DNA of 64,000 nt from Halomonas sp. KG2 (GTDB taxonomy: Bacteria; Pseudomonadota; Gammaproteobacteria; Pseudomonadales; Halomonadaceae), in NCBI GenBank assembly GCA_030440445.1, contig CP098528.1, positions 1,054,001-1,118,000 of the forward strand, in the 5' to 3' direction. The notes below the pieces were generated by a model. That model had not been told where the DNA came from. It was given only the letters and a program-made list of their open reading frames with translations, and made no database searches. This document shows positions 51,700 through 61,922 of the stretch, piece after piece; positions within the stretch are counted from its first letter, which is position 1; each line of letters opens with the position of its first letter. Both the position numbers and the translations under genes were made by a program.

Positions 51700-52692
51700 A
51701 TGAAACAGACCAAACAGAGCGCTCAAACGGCGACCATACGCGAAATAGCCCGGCGGGCCGATGTCTCTATTGCTTCGGTCAGCCGGGCACTTAATGGTAA
51801 GCCAGGGCTAAGTGACGCGTTGCGGGAAAAAATTCTTACCATCAGCCGCGAAGTGGCGTACCAGCCCAGCGCAGCGGCCAGGCAACTGATTAGTGGCAAG
51901 GCCGCAGTGGTAGGAATTTCCCTGGGGCGCCAGGATATCGAGCTGCGTCCTTACTATATTCTGCTTTACCAACACTTAACCGTCGCACTACACCAGCAGG
52001 GCATGGTGCCGATCTTTTTCCATCACGATCAGACGGCAGAGCTACCAGAACGGGCGGGCGCGGCTATTCTGCTGGGGGAAACCTCTGAGGATGAGCGTCC
52101 CAGCTTGCTAGAAAATGCCGGCGTGCCGTTTGTGCGCATTGGCAACCCAGGGCAAGGATTTTCGGTCGCACCGGATGATGCCCAGGGGGTTTATGAAATG
52201 ACGCACCACCTTATCGCTCAGGGACGTCGGCAGCTTGCTTTTGTCGGTGGTGAGCTGGAAATGCCGGGGCCTCATAGCCGTTTAGAGGGTTACCGACGGG
52301 CGCTGGATGAAGCCGAGCTTTCTGAGCAACTAATTAGCCTGCCACATCGGTTTAGCTCAGACTCACTGACCAGTTATCGTTATTTAAATCGTTTGTTGGC
52401 GGAGACCACAAATGGCCAAGCCCCGCCATTTGATGCATTAGTATGCGCCACCGACGAGCTGGCTTTGGGCTGCGTTGCTGCGCTGGAAGACAGGGGGATT
52501 GACGTGCCTCGCCAAGTCGCAGTGACCGGTTTTGATGACCTGCCAGCGCTTGCCTCTGGGTTAACAACCATTCGTCAAGATATCGCAGCGATTGCGGCAA
52601 TGAGCGTGGAGCTGCTGGGTGAAGCGCTAGCAAGCAAAGCGCCCCGGCATGTATCGTTGCCGGTGACGCTCGTCATGCGGGAAACAGGGTGA
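51700..52692 (+). CDS. LacI-family transcriptional regulator
   Basis: The 330-residue repressor has the N-terminal HTH (TIREIARRADVSIASVSRAL) and hinge (YQPSAAARQLISGKAAVVGI), then a periplasmic-binding-protein-like sensor domain with CATDELALGCVAALEDRGI. Located last in the thuA-like operon, it is the obvious candidate to bind the two palindromes at 48389-48423 and release them on a disaccharide or related sugar. It converges with cdd (stop codons 4 bp apart). Confidence 0.9.
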   Translation: MKQTKQSAQTATIREIARRADVSIASVSRALNGKPGLSDALREKILTISREVAYQPSAAARQLISGKAAVVGISLGRQDIELRPYYILLYQHLTVALHQQGMVPIFFHHDQTAELPERAGAAILLGETSEDERPSLLENAGVPFVRIGNPGQGFSVAPDDAQGVYEMTHHLIAQGRRQLAFVGGELEMPGPHSRLEGYRRALDEAELSEQLISLPHRFSSDSLTSYRYLNRLLAETTNGQAPPFDALVCATDELALGCVAALEDRGIDVPRQVAVTGFDDLPALASGLTTIRQDIAAIAAMSVELLGEALASKAPRHVSLPVTLVMRETG

Positions 52693-52696
52693 ACGC

Positions 52697-53104
52697 TTAA
52701 CGCGGTGGCAGTTGCTCAGGGCCGAAGGCATCGGGAAGCAGCGTTGCCATGGTATAGGTTTTTAGCACGTCGCCCTGGTGTGAAAGCACCATAATTTGCG
52801 TTTCTGGGGTGGCGAATTCACGAATGCGCTGGCGGCAGTCGCCGCAGGGTGTACACAGGTGCTCGCCTGGTCCCATCACGTACACCTTGGCAAGCTCACG
52901 CTGGCCAGCGGTGATCATGGCGGAAATCGCCGAGGCTTCCGCGCACAGCCCTTTGTAGTGCGCCACTTCCACGTTAGCGCCTGCAAACTGCTGGCCATCC
53001 GGGCACTCCATTACCGCGGCGACTGGATGATTGGAGTAGGGCGCATAAGCGTTGTCCAAGGTGGTCAGCAGCGTATCAACCAGTGCCTTATCCGCTTGGC
53101 TCAT
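52697..53104 (-). CDS. cdd: cytidine deaminase
   Basis: The 135-residue, homotetrameric-type cytidine deaminase has the zinc motifs CAEASAISAMITAG (catalytic Glu in HAE-like CAE) and CTPCGDCRQRIREF (PCxxC). It converts cytidine and deoxycytidine to uridine forms, feeding the deo pathway. Last gene of the nucleoside operon, 23 bp after deoD. Confidence 0.93.
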   Translation of the reverse strand: MSQADKALVDTLLTTLDNAYAPYSNHPVAAVMECPDGQQFAGANVEVAHYKGLCAEASAISAMITAGQRELAKVYVMGPGEHLCTPCGDCRQRIREFATPETQIMVLSHQGDVLKTYTMATLLPDAFGPEQLPPR

Positions 53105-53127
53105 GGCGTTATCCTCATAAATGGCTA

Positions 53128-53853
53128 TTAGGCCTTAGCGGCGTCGTCGCGTAGTACTGTGTCTAGCGCAATCGTCATCATGTCATTGAAGGTGGTCTGG
53201 CGGTCGGCGCTGGAGAGCGACTCGCCTTTCAGAATATGGTCGGACACCGTACAGATGGTTAGCGCGCGGGCACCAAACTCTGCTGCAACACCGTAAAGGC
53301 CTGCTGCTTCCATTTCCACACCCACGATGCCGTAGCGCTTGAGCAGTTCGGCCATATCGGTCTGCGGGTTATAGAACAGGTCTGCTGAGAAGATATTGCC
53401 GACTTTTACCGGCACATTCTGCGCCTTGGCGGCAGCAACGGCGTGGCTTGTTAGCTCAAAGTCAGCAATGGCCGAGAAGTCGTGGTCATTAAAGCGCATA
53501 CGGTTCACTTTGGAATCGGTGCAGGCACCCATGCCAATAACCACGTCACGCACGTTGACGTCGTCGCGCACTGCGCCGCAGGAACCCACACGAATAATCG
53601 ATTTAACGCCGTAGTCGGTAATCAGCTCTTTGGCATAAATAGACACCGACGGAATGCCCATGCCGTGGCCCATGACCGAAATTTCGCGGCCCTTGTAAGT
53701 ACCGGTGTAGCCGAACATGCTGCGTACATCGTTCACCTGACGAACATTTTCCAGGTAGGTGTCGGCGATGTACTTGGCGCGCAGCGGGTCGCCGGGCATC
53801 AGAACGGTATCCGCGAAATCGCCCATTTCAGCATTGATATGTGGTGTTGCCAT
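53128..53853 (-). CDS. deoD: purine-nucleoside phosphorylase
   Basis: The 241-residue hexameric-type PNP begins [20 protein letters not shown] and has [16 protein letters not shown] and [15 protein letters not shown], characteristic of E. coli DeoD (239 residues). It splits purine (deoxy)nucleosides with phosphate to base and (deoxy)ribose-1-phosphate. It follows deoB by 54 bp on the same strand. Confidence 0.96.
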   Translation of the reverse strand: MATPHINAEMGDFADTVLMPGDPLRAKYIADTYLENVRQVNDVRSMFGYTGTYKGREISVMGHGMGIPSVSIYAKELITDYGVKSIIRVGSCGAVRDDVNVRDVVIGMGACTDSKVNRMRFNDHDFSAIADFELTSHAVAAAKAQNVPVKVGNIFSADLFYNPQTDMAELLKRYGIVGVEMEAAGLYGVAAEFGARALTICTVSDHILKGESLSSADRQTTFNDMMTIALDTVLRDDAAKA

Positions 53854-53907
53854 AAAACGCTCCTATTGATCGTTTTTTAATCAGATTAATTCGCTCAACG
53901 CTGCGGT

Positions 53908-55152
53908 TCAGGCAGCGTTAGGTAAAAAGCTCTTGCCGTCTTCCATCGCTTCAACGGCGAAGAAGGCGGCTAATGTCTGGCCGATATCGGCAAAGGTGTC
54001 GCGCTCGCCTAGCGGGCCGGGGGCAAACCCTGCGCCATGCACCATCACCGGCACATATTCGCGGGTGTGTTCGGTGCCTTCCCAGCTGGGGTCGCAACCG
54101 TGGTCGGCGGTGAGCAGCAACAGGTCATCGTCGTTGAGTGCGGCAAGCAGTTCCGGCAGGCGGGCATCGAAATGCTCAAGTGCGGCGGCGTAGCCCGGCA
54201 CGTCACGGCGGTGGCCGTAAACCGAATCAAAATCAACAAAGTTGGTCATGATCATGGTTGGGCGGTCGCTGGTTTCTTTCGCGGTGCGGGCTACTTCGGC
54301 GAGCGTGGCTTCCATCAGGGCGTCGTGGCCGCTGGCTTTGACCTTATGGGTAATGCCGCAATGCGCGTAAATGTCCGCGATCTTGCCAATCGAGACCACT
54401 TCGCCGCCGGCATCGGCCAGTTTCTGCAATACGGTGGGGCTGGGCGGCTCAACGCTGTAGTCACGGCGGTTGCCGGTGCGGGCAAAACTGGTGCTGTCAT
54501 CGCCGTTAAACGGGCGGGCAATCACACGGCCAATGTTGTAGGGCTCGAGAAGCTCGCGCACGGTTTCGCACAGCGCGTAGAGGCGCTCTAAGCCAAAGTG
54601 CTCCTCGTGGGCGGCAATCTGAAACACCGAATCTGCCGAGGTATAAACGATGGGCTTGCCGGTGGCTATGTGCTCTTCACCCAGACGGGCGATGATCTCG
54701 GTGCCCGAAGCGTGGCAGTTGCCAATCACCCCAGTGAGGCCGGCTTCTTGCACGATGGCGTCGAGCAGTTCAAGGGGGAAGCTGTTGGTTTTATCAAGAA
54801 AATAACCCCAGTCAAAACGCACTGGTACGCCAGCAATTTCCCAGTGGCCGGAGGGAGTGTCCTTGCCGCTGGAGATCTCCTTGGCGTGGGCGTACGCACC
54901 TGTTAATTGAGCTGGCAGGTTAACGCCTTCGGCGACGCTTCCCGTTGCATCGCGGTGGGCGTAGAACAGGCCAAGCGCCGCCATGTTGGGCAGTTTTAGG
55001 GGGCCTGAGCGCTCAGCGGTATCGGCGTTACCGCGGGCGCAGGCGGCAGCGATGTGGCCCAGGGTGTCAGCACCCTGGTCGCCGAATTTATCAGCATCGG
55101 GGGCGCTACCGATCCCAAACGAATCAAGGACTAATACAATCGCACGACGCAT
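53908..55152 (-). CDS. deoB: phosphopentomutase
   Basis: The 414-residue alkaline-phosphatase-superfamily enzyme starts [20 protein letters not shown] and has [14 protein letters not shown] and [10 protein letters not shown] with the metal-binding residues. It turns (deoxy)ribose-1-phosphate into the 5-phosphate, the substrate of DeoC. Its start codon overlaps the last base of the deoA stop, showing tight coupling. Confidence 0.96.
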   Translation of the reverse strand: MRRAIVLVLDSFGIGSAPDADKFGDQGADTLGHIAAACARGNADTAERSGPLKLPNMAALGLFYAHRDATGSVAEGVNLPAQLTGAYAHAKEISSGKDTPSGHWEIAGVPVRFDWGYFLDKTNSFPLELLDAIVQEAGLTGVIGNCHASGTEIIARLGEEHIATGKPIVYTSADSVFQIAAHEEHFGLERLYALCETVRELLEPYNIGRVIARPFNGDDSTSFARTGNRRDYSVEPPSPTVLQKLADAGGEVVSIGKIADIYAHCGITHKVKASGHDALMEATLAEVARTAKETSDRPTMIMTNFVDFDSVYGHRRDVPGYAAALEHFDARLPELLAALNDDDLLLLTADHGCDPSWEGTEHTREYVPVMVHGAGFAPGPLGERDTFADIGQTLAAFFAVEAMEDGKSFLPNAA

Positions 55153-56504
55153 TAGGCTTCTCCTCGGAAGGTGTCTTGAAGCAGTGTGTCCGCTGCGGCA
55201 GGCTCTTCGCTAAGGGTCATGGCGGCACGCAACTGAGCAGCGGCACGCTTGGCCGCATCTTCACTGCGGGCGTGAACGATGGCTAACGGACGCTGGCTAT
55301 CGACACGGTCGCCAATCTCGACAATATCGCTAAAACCGACGCTGTGATCGACGCTAGCGTCGTTGCGCAGGCGGCCACCGCCTAGCTCGACGACGCTCAT
55401 ACCGACGGCACGGGTGTCGATACGCTGTACGATGCCACTCTGCTCAGGGTACACCGGCTGAATAACCGGTGCGGTGGCCAAGTAGCTATCCGAGCGTTCC
55501 ATAAAGTCGGCGGGACCGCCCAGCTCGCGTACCATGCGGGCGAAGACTTCGGCTGCTGCACCCGAGGTGAGCGCTTTTTCCAGCTTAGTTAGGGCTTCTT
55601 CACGGTTGTTGACCAGTTTGCCAGCGATCAGCATTTCCACCGCCAGTTCGCGGGTGACCTGCATAACGCGACTGTTGGCACGTTCGCCGCGCAGTAGGGC
55701 CAGGGTCTCGACGATTTCGACCGCGTTGCCAGCGCAAGGGGCCAACGGCTGGCTCATGTCGGTGAGCAGAGCTGTGGTTGGGGTGCCGGCTTGGGTTGCC
55801 ACGTTGGCGATGCTTTTGGCTAGCTCGCGGGATTTTTCCGGCGTGGGCATAAAGGCGCCGCTGCCAACCTTAACGTCCATCACTAAGGCATCTAAACCAG
55901 AGGCCAGTTTTTTACCCAGAATAGAGGCGGTAATCAGTGGAATGGACTCCACGGTGGCGGTCACATCACGCACGCCGTAAATGCGTTTATCGGCGGGGGC
56001 CAGATTGCCGGTTTGGCCGATAATCGCTACACCGGTTGATTTCACCACACTGCTAAAGCGTTCCGGCGCTGGGTAGGGGTCGTAACCGGGGATCGATTCC
56101 AGCTTGTCCAGCGTGCCGCCGGTGTGGCCAAGGCCACGACCTGAAATCATCGGCACAAAGGCGCCGCAAGCGGCGACCCAGGGGCCGAGCACCAACGACA
56201 CTAAATCACCAACGCCGCCGGTAGAGTGTTTATCGACAATCGGGCCGGGCAGGTTGAGGGAGTCCCACTGCATGACATGGCCAGAGTCGCGGGTCGCCGT
56301 GGTCAGGGCGACGACTTCTTCACGGCTCATGCCGTTTAAGAACACCGCCATGGTGAAGGCGCCAATCTGGGCGTCGCTGATGCGATCATCGGCAATGCCT
56401 TGTACGAAGGCTTTGATCTCTTCCGCGGGTAGCGGCTGATTATCGCGCTTCAGGCGGATCAGTTCCTGGGGTAGGAGAGCGTGATGAGAAGCGGTAGATG
56501 ACAT
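55152..56504 (-). CDS. deoA: thymidine phosphorylase
   Basis: The 450-residue glycosyltransferase-like enzyme has the phosphate-binding [17 protein letters not shown] motif and [20 protein letters not shown] typical of DeoA (E. coli 440 residues). It cleaves thymidine with phosphate to thymine and deoxyribose-1-phosphate. It starts exactly after the deoC stop (stop 56505, start 56504), and ends in overlap with deoB. Confidence 0.96.
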   Translation of the reverse strand: MSSTASHHALLPQELIRLKRDNQPLPAEEIKAFVQGIADDRISDAQIGAFTMAVFLNGMSREEVVALTTATRDSGHVMQWDSLNLPGPIVDKHSTGGVGDLVSLVLGPWVAACGAFVPMISGRGLGHTGGTLDKLESIPGYDPYPAPERFSSVVKSTGVAIIGQTGNLAPADKRIYGVRDVTATVESIPLITASILGKKLASGLDALVMDVKVGSGAFMPTPEKSRELAKSIANVATQAGTPTTALLTDMSQPLAPCAGNAVEIVETLALLRGERANSRVMQVTRELAVEMLIAGKLVNNREEALTKLEKALTSGAAAEVFARMVRELGGPADFMERSDSYLATAPVIQPVYPEQSGIVQRIDTRAVGMSVVELGGGRLRNDASVDHSVGFSDIVEIGDRVDSQRPLAIVHARSEDAAKRAAAQLRAAMTLSEEPAAADTLLQDTFRGEA

Positions 56505-57323
56505 TTAGTAGCCTCCGTTAGTAGTGGCGAGCGATGCGGTTTGTGGGGCGCCGCTTAGCGTATTCAATAAATTACCCAGCAGGCTGGAGGCACCAAACCG
56601 GAAGTGCTCAGGCGTTATCCACTGCGCGCCCATAATGTTCGTAGCAAGTGCTAGGTACTCGGCGGCTTCTTCAGTGGTGCGCACGCCACCGGCGGCTTTA
56701 AACCCGACATCTTCACCGCTGGCTTTAATCGCGTTGAGCATGATCTCAGCGGCTTCCAGGGTGGCGTTTGTGTCGACCTTGCCTGTCGATGTTTTAATAA
56801 AGTCAGCGCCGCCTTCAATCGCCAGTTCACTGGCACGCTTGATAAGCGCGGGATCTTTGAGTTCGCCCGATTCAATGATGACTTTTAAGCGTGCTTGACC
56901 AGCGCAGGCGGCTTTACACATTTCGACCAGCTCTAGGCCAATTGCTTCATCGCCTGCCATCAATGCGCGGTAGGGGAAGACCACATCGACTTCATCGGCA
57001 CCGGAAGCGACAGCGTCGCGGGTTTCACGGGCGGCGCCCATGATGTCGTCACCACCGTCTGGGAAGTTGGTAACCGTGGCAATTTTAACGTGGTCATTGA
57101 GCTTGTGAGCGGTTAGTGCACGCTGCGCGGTAACCACAAATTGCGGATAAACGCATACCGCTGCTGGGTTGCCAAAGGGTGTTTTAAGTTGCTGGCAGAG
57201 CGCTTCAATCGTGCTATCGGTGTCGCTGTCGTTCAGGCTCGTTAGATCCATGAGGGTGAGTGCTTGACGGGCAGCTTGGGTAAGTTGGGCTTGAGTGTGC
57301 TGAGAGGAGGCAGTCGCAGTCAT
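56505..57323 (-). CDS. deoC: deoxyribose-phosphate aldolase
   Basis: The 272-residue class-I aldolase has the Schiff-base lysine motif [11 protein letters not shown] and the partner lysine in [15 protein letters not shown]. It splits deoxyribose-5-phosphate into glyceraldehyde-3-phosphate and acetaldehyde, the last step that gives carbon and energy. It lies 83 bp after nupC and is coupled to deoA. Confidence 0.95.
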   Translation of the reverse strand: MTATASSQHTQAQLTQAARQALTLMDLTSLNDSDTDSTIEALCQQLKTPFGNPAAVCVYPQFVVTAQRALTAHKLNDHVKIATVTNFPDGGDDIMGAARETRDAVASGADEVDVVFPYRALMAGDEAIGLELVEMCKAACAGQARLKVIIESGELKDPALIKRASELAIEGGADFIKTSTGKVDTNATLEAAEIMLNAIKASGEDVGFKAAGGVRTTEEAAEYLALATNIMGAQWITPEHFRFGASSLLGNLLNTLSGAPQTASLATTNGGY

Positions 57324-57406
57324 GGAGTTCTCGCAAATTAATAAAAGACAAAACGGGCCCTGCGTGAAAACAGCAGCGCCCGTTGCAAAGTGTCGTGCTC
57401 GCTGCG

Positions 57407-58690
57407 TTAAGCCGTGGCGCTACTCAACGCAATAAAGAAGCCTGCAATTGAGGCCGACATTAGGTTAGAGAGTGTACCGGCCAATACGGCCTTCACGCCA
57501 AAACGGGCAATCTCTTTACGGCGTGTAGGGGCAATGCTGCCTAAGCCGCCCAGCAAAATAGCAATCGAGGACAGGTTGGCAAAGCCACATAACGCAAAGG
57601 AAAGAATCGCCATGGTGTGTGGAGTCATCATTTGACCCGTGGCGGCCACTACCTGTTCCCCATCAATGTAGGGAGCCAAGTTGATAAAGGCGACAAACTC
57701 ATTCACCACCAGTTTTTGACCGATAAACGAACCCGCCAGGGTAGCTTCTTCCCAAGGGACGCCAAGCAAGAAGGCAAGCGGCGCAAACAGCCAGCCAAGA
57801 ATCAGTTCAAGGCTGAGTGATTCAAAGCCAAACCAACCGCCAACGCCGCCTAGAATTCCGTTAATCAGGGCAATAAGCGCAATAAACGCGAGCAGCATGG
57901 CACCCACATTAGCGGCAAGTTTCATGCCTGACGTAGCGCCCGCTGCGGCGGCATCCAATACGTTGGCGGGTTTGTCTTCCTGCTCTTTAAGCTCTTCTTC
58001 TACTCTAGAAACGCTGTCGCTATCGGTCGCGTCTTGAGTTTCAGGCATGATTAATTTGGCGAACAGTAGGCCGCCCGGTGCCGCCATAAACGAAGCGGCG
58101 ACCAAGTATTCCATGGGAATACCCAAGGCGGCGTAGCCCGCCAGTACCGAACCAGCCACCGATGCTAAGCCACCGCACATCACCGCAAATAGCTGCGAAG
58201 GCGTCATGCGGGCGATAAACGGACGTACCACCAGCGGCGCTTCGGTTTGGCCAACAAAGATATTTGCCGTGGCAGAAAGAGATTCGGTGCGAGAAGTGCC
58301 AAGTGCTTTTTGCAGTGCGCCGCCTAAAATCCGAATGACCCACTGCATAATGCCTATGTAGTAAAGTACTGCGATGAGTGACGAGAAAAAGATAATCACG
58401 GGCAGTACTTTTATGGCAAAAACAAAGCCGACGTTATCGACATCGGCTAAGCCGCCAAACAGAAAGCCAATGCCGTCATTGGCGTAGACCAATACTTGGC
58501 TAACACCAGACGAAATGGCTTGCAGAACTGCTTGGCCAAAGGGCACATAAAGCACAAATGCACCGATACCTGCCTGAATGGCAAATGCACCAAGCACGGT
58601 GCGCAGCCGGATGGATTTACGGTCGTAAGAGAAGATAAGTGCGATGGTTACCAGTGTAACCATGCCTACCAAGCTCATGATGAGAGTCAT
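57407..58690 (-). CDS. nupC: concentrative nucleoside transporter (NupC, CNT family)
   Basis: The 427-residue inner-membrane protein has the CNT signature blocks [19 protein letters not shown] and [17 protein letters not shown] region ([20 protein letters not shown]) plus [17 protein letters not shown]. It imports nucleosides with H+ or Na+. An acidic loop ([19 protein letters not shown]) interrupts the middle and is longer than in E. coli NupC. It is 33 bp after tsx, so outer- and inner-membrane uptake are co-expressed. Confidence 0.93.
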   Translation of the reverse strand: MTLIMSLVGMVTLVTIALIFSYDRKSIRLRTVLGAFAIQAGIGAFVLYVPFGQAVLQAISSGVSQVLVYANDGIGFLFGGLADVDNVGFVFAIKVLPVIIFFSSLIAVLYYIGIMQWVIRILGGALQKALGTSRTESLSATANIFVGQTEAPLVVRPFIARMTPSQLFAVMCGGLASVAGSVLAGYAALGIPMEYLVAASFMAAPGGLLFAKLIMPETQDATDSDSVSRVEEELKEQEDKPANVLDAAAAGATSGMKLAANVGAMLLAFIALIALINGILGGVGGWFGFESLSLELILGWLFAPLAFLLGVPWEEATLAGSFIGQKLVVNEFVAFINLAPYIDGEQVVAATGQMMTPHTMAILSFALCGFANLSSIAILLGGLGSIAPTRRKEIARFGVKAVLAGTLSNLMSASIAGFFIALSSATA

Positions 58691-58723
58691 GTGGGTACCT
58701 TCCGAGCGTGTGAAGTGGAGCGA

Positions 58724-59566
58724 TTACAGTAAGTTTAATTTTACTGAGTAAATCATCGCATTTTGGTAAGCGTTCGGGGTACCCAGCTTATTGTCTGAGT
58801 AGCGATACTGCACGCCAGTGGTAATTAGCTCAGAAGGATGCCACCACAAGCTAAGCGCGCCGTTGGTGCCTACGCTCCCCGCTTTATCACCTACGTAGTT
58901 TTGTTCCAGGTACTCGTCGTCACGGCCAAAGGTTTGTTCATGCCAGTTGGTGACGCTGAAGTTCTGGTTGAGCGCTGAGAAGTCATAACCTGCTACCCAG
59001 CCTGCCATAAAGCCGTTCATGCCAGTGTAGCTGTCGCTCTGCACACGTGCTGCGCCAATAAACGGTTTAAACCATAGGCCATTGTCGAACGTCGTGCGGT
59101 AGCCGAGGCCGAGAATTTGATCCTGCTCGCGAGCGTTGAAACCATAATCGCGGAAGTCGTACAGGTGCGCGTAGATTGATAGCGGGCTGTCGCCGAGATA
59201 AATATGCGATGTGACTTTTCCAGCGGTACGAAAGTTGTCTTTACCACCGCTTGATTCGTCAAACTGATCGTTGGTTGGGTTCTCGAAATCGAAGAAACCG
59301 TAGAATTCGCCCCAGCTGTAACCGACGCCGCCTTCGATTTCGACAAACGTGAAGTCGCTTTTTGCTGCGTTACTAGCGGTACGCGCTTCAGTACCGTTAG
59401 ACCAATCCAAGTAGTTCACCGAAACGTTGGCAAACGACCAAAGGGGCGTCGTTGGTGACGCGGGGGTGTCGTTTGCTAACGCTGGCGTTACCAGCGCAGC
59501 GCTAGCCAGCAAAACGCCAGCGCCAAGCGTGACGAAAGAAGAACGAGAAGGGGTGTGAGCAGTCAT
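58724..59566 (-). CDS. Tsx-like outer-membrane nucleoside channel
   Basis: The 280-residue protein has a signal peptide (SSFVTLGAGVLLASAALVTP, ending ALA) and an antiparallel beta-barrel pattern with FANVSVNYLDWSNGTEAR, GGVGYSWGEFYGFFDFENPT and alternating aromatic strands to MIYSVKLNLL. Tsx-type channels admit nucleosides across the outer membrane, which fits its place at the head of the deo operon. ATG 59566 follows GAGG; the upstream frame to 59659 crosses the DeoR operators and is rejected. Confidence 0.88.
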   Translation of the reverse strand: MTAHTPSRSSFVTLGAGVLLASAALVTPALANDTPASPTTPLWSFANVSVNYLDWSNGTEARTASNAAKSDFTFVEIEGGVGYSWGEFYGFFDFENPTNDQFDESSGGKDNFRTAGKVTSHIYLGDSPLSIYAHLYDFRDYGFNAREQDQILGLGYRTTFDNGLWFKPFIGAARVQSDSYTGMNGFMAGWVAGYDFSALNQNFSVTNWHEQTFGRDDEYLEQNYVGDKAGSVGTNGALSLWWHPSELITTGVQYRYSDNKLGTPNAYQNAMIYSVKLNLL

Positions 59567-59611
59567 GGAAGCCTCAACAGGGTTGTTATGAGTCGTGTGG
59601 GCTGGTGTTGA

Positions 59612-59648
59612 TGTTAAAATTATAACATTTAGTGTTATTTTTTTAACG
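59612..59648 (-). promoter_or_regulatory. two DeoR-type operators upstream of the tsx-deo operon
   Basis: TGTTAAAATTATAACA (59612-59627) matches the E. coli DeoR palindrome TGTTAGAATTCTAACA at 14 of 16 positions. A second site, TGTTA-N6-TAACG (59633-59648), lies exactly 21 bp further. They sit 46 bp upstream of the tsx start on the minus strand and within the region shared with deoR, so both operon and regulator could be repressed. Confidence 0.8.
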
Positions 59649-59685
59649 TTGATTTGCAAGTATTAGCCCATCAACGCTTTGTATA

Positions 59686-59701
59686 TGTGATATGACTCTC
59701 A
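59686..59701. promoter_or_regulatory. possible CRP-like site between tsx and deoR
   Basis: TGTGA-TATGAC-TCTCA matches the CRP pattern TGTGA-N6-TCACA with one mismatch. E. coli deo promoters use CRP, so the location is sensible, but the match is short and unverified. Confidence 0.3.
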
Positions 59702-59826
59702 AATAGTCGAAGAGCAGTGTCTGACAGTGGAAATATAATGAGGGCTGGCTCAGCATAGGCCTTGGATACCCACTAACCGCTGATAACAAATAACGCCTGA
59801 ACTTGGGATTAAAGGAGAGGTTTGCC

Positions 59827-60594
59827 ATGAATGACCGAAGCGCTCAGCGTTTGGCAATGTTGCAAGAAGCGCTTGCCAGCGGGGGGACATTGCATCTGCG
59901 CGATGCTGCTGAGCTGTGCGGTGTTTCTGAAATGACGATCCGTCGGGACGTTACTACGCAGCCTTCGGCGATTAGCTTGTTGGGCGGTCGGTTGGTCATG
60001 GCAAACTACCCTGGCGTAACACCGGTGTACGATCTGACTGAGCAACAGGCCAGCCATTATCAGATTAAGCACCGCCTCTGTCAGCGAGTTGCCAGCTTTA
60101 TCGAAGACGGCGATACGCTATTCATTGACTGCGGTTCAACACTGATTCCTTTACTTAGTCAGTTAAGCCATTTCCGCGAGCTCACTGTGGTGACGTATGC
60201 CCTTAACGTGGCTAACTCAGTGGCCGCGCTGCCTAATGTGCGGTTAGTGCTGCTAGGGGGACTGTTTTATGCCTCATCACAATCGTTTGGTAGTGATGGT
60301 ATGCGTGCTGCGATTGAGCGTTTAGGCATTAATAAAGCATTGATCTCTGCCGCAGGAGTGGACTGCGAGCGTGGGGTTAGTTGTTTCCATTTTCATGAAG
60401 TAGCGCCAAAACAGGCTGCCATTGCAACGGCTATGCAGCGCCTGTTGATTGTTGATGCCAGCAAATTTGGTTTAGTGCGCCCAGCCTATTTTGCCGCGTT
60501 ATCCGATTTCGATATTGTCGTGACCGACGATGACAGTGCGTCGAAAGTTCAAGATTGTCTTCCTCATGCATCACCCAGTGTGACAGTCGCTTAA
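59827..60594 (+). CDS. deoR: DeoR, deoxyribonucleoside-responsive repressor
   Basis: The 255-residue regulator has the DeoR-type HTH (LHLRDAAELCGVSEMTIRRD) and the C-terminal sugar-phosphate sensor domain (DGDTLFIDCGSTLIPLLSQL; FGLVRPAYFAALSDFDIVVT), as in E. coli DeoR, including the CFHFHEVAPKQ segment. It should respond to deoxyribose-5-phosphate and repress the divergent tsx-deo operon through the two palindromes. ATG 59827 follows AAAGGAGAGG. Confidence 0.92.
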   Translation: MNDRSAQRLAMLQEALASGGTLHLRDAAELCGVSEMTIRRDVTTQPSAISLLGGRLVMANYPGVTPVYDLTEQQASHYQIKHRLCQRVASFIEDGDTLFIDCGSTLIPLLSQLSHFRELTVVTYALNVANSVAALPNVRLVLLGGLFYASSQSFGSDGMRAAIERLGINKALISAAGVDCERGVSCFHFHEVAPKQAAIATAMQRLLIVDASKFGLVRPAYFAALSDFDIVVTDDDSASKVQDCLPHASPSVTVA

Positions 60595-60638
60595 CACACT
60601 ATTGAGCATTCGGGGTGCGGCAAAGCGTCTCTTTCTGA

Positions 60639-60652
60639 TTGATCCAGATCAA
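60639..60652 (+). promoter_or_regulatory. perfect FNR/ANR box upstream of cyoABC
   Basis: TTGATCCAGATCAA is an exact match to TTGAT-N4-ATCAA, about 215 bp before cyoA. FNR-family regulators repress low-affinity quinol oxidases when oxygen falls in related bacteria, so repression of cyo is the likely role; the position relative to the start site is unknown. Confidence 0.75.
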
Positions 60653-60867
60653 TAGAAAATACTTTAGTCTTAGTTTATGCGCGCGTGGCGTGTATTGGCT
60701 ATGACTCGCTACCAATCCCTTCGGTAGCGCATATTTTTCCCGGAGCAACGCATACGTACTCACTGTTCTGGGAAAAGTATGGGGTGTTAGTTAGCGGGCT
60801 ATTTAGCTAGCTATTCAGCTGGTCAAATAGTGCGCTGTTTTGGACAACTCTCTGACGAGATCACACC

Positions 60868-61920
60868 ATGCAACGACATACCCTCTGGCGCAGGCGAGGC
60901 ACATTCGTGCTCGTCATGTTGTGCCTGTTGTTAACGGGCTGCAGTTCTGCATTGTTGGATCCCAAAGGGCAGATTGGCGTTGAGCAACGCTCGCTAATAC
61001 TGACCTCATTTGGGCTGATGCTAATTGTAGTGATTCCAGTGATAGTGATGACGCTGCTGTTTGGTTGGCGTTATCGGCGCAGCAATCGCAATGTTGCTAA
61101 ATACCTACCCGACTGGGCGCACTCTAATGCGATTGAAGTCGCGGTATGGACAGTGCCTTGTTTAATCATCGCTGTCTTAGCGTTTCTTACCTGGAAAACC
61201 TCCCATAGTTTAGATCCCCATAAGCCCATCGAAAGCGATACCGCCGCAATGGAAATCCAAGTGGTAGCGCTGGACTGGAAATGGCTGTTCATCTACCCCG
61301 AACAAGGCATTGCCAGTGTCAACGAGCTTGCCTTTCCTGTGGATACACCGGTGCGTTTTCGAGTCAGCTCTGGCTCTGTGATGAATGCGTTCTTTATTCC
61401 GCGCTTAGGCAGCCAAATTTATGCCATGGCGGGTATGGATAACGATGTTCATCTAATTGCAGACGACGTCGGCGTTTATCCAGGCCGTTCCACAAATTAC
61501 AGCGGTGCTGGCTTCTCAGGAATGACCTTCGATGCTCACGTTACCACCCCAGAAGAATTTGAGGCGTGGGTTGAAAACGTGCGGGCTTCCAATGAAACCC
61601 TGACCTATCCCGACCGTTATAGCGATTTAGCCAAACCGAGTGAATACCACCCGGTCGAGTACTTCTCTGAGGTATCTCCGGCGCTCTATACGTCGATTCT
61701 GACCAGCTTTCATACCGGTGGCAGTGGGCACGGTGGTCATGGCGACCATGTTAACCACGAAGCCGTCAGTGATGTTGACGATAGCCACGGCGAGTCTGGC
61801 GAGCTAGAAAGCGCAGGCGCTACCCATCATCAGGCCGCGTTTGGCCACGTTACCAATCAGCATGCTAGTGAGGATCACGCGATGAGCGGCCATCCCACAA
61901 GCGTTGAAGCGGGGGGTTAA
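60868..61920 (+). CDS. cyoA: cytochrome bo quinol oxidase subunit II
   Basis: The 350-residue protein starts with a lipoprotein signal (lipobox LLTGC, Cys about 25), then two hydrophobic segments (about 40-65 and 85-105) and a periplasmic cupredoxin domain ([40 protein letters not shown]). The CuA-binding Cys pair of cytochrome c oxidases is absent, as expected for a quinol oxidase. The last 60 residues form an unusual His/Gly/Asp-rich tail ([11 protein letters not shown]) that could bind metal. First gene of the cyo operon, 2 bp before cyoB. Confidence 0.93.
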   Translation: MQRHTLWRRRGTFVLVMLCLLLTGCSSALLDPKGQIGVEQRSLILTSFGLMLIVVIPVIVMTLLFGWRYRRSNRNVAKYLPDWAHSNAIEVAVWTVPCLIIAVLAFLTWKTSHSLDPHKPIESDTAAMEIQVVALDWKWLFIYPEQGIASVNELAFPVDTPVRFRVSSGSVMNAFFIPRLGSQIYAMAGMDNDVHLIADDVGVYPGRSTNYSGAGFSGMTFDAHVTTPEEFEAWVENVRASNETLTYPDRYSDLAKPSEYHPVEYFSEVSPALYTSILTSFHTGGSGHGGHGDHVNHEAVSDVDDSHGESGELESAGATHHQAAFGHVTNQHASEDHAMSGHPTSVEAGG

Positions 61921-61922
61921 GC

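Noticed and set aside
54037..54591. Plus-strand open frame across deoB
   Set aside because: Antisense shadow of a well-conserved phosphopentomutase in a tight operon.
59567..59659. Longer Tsx N-terminus from 59659
   Set aside because: It would cover the DeoR operators and precede the signal peptide; GAGG supports 59566.
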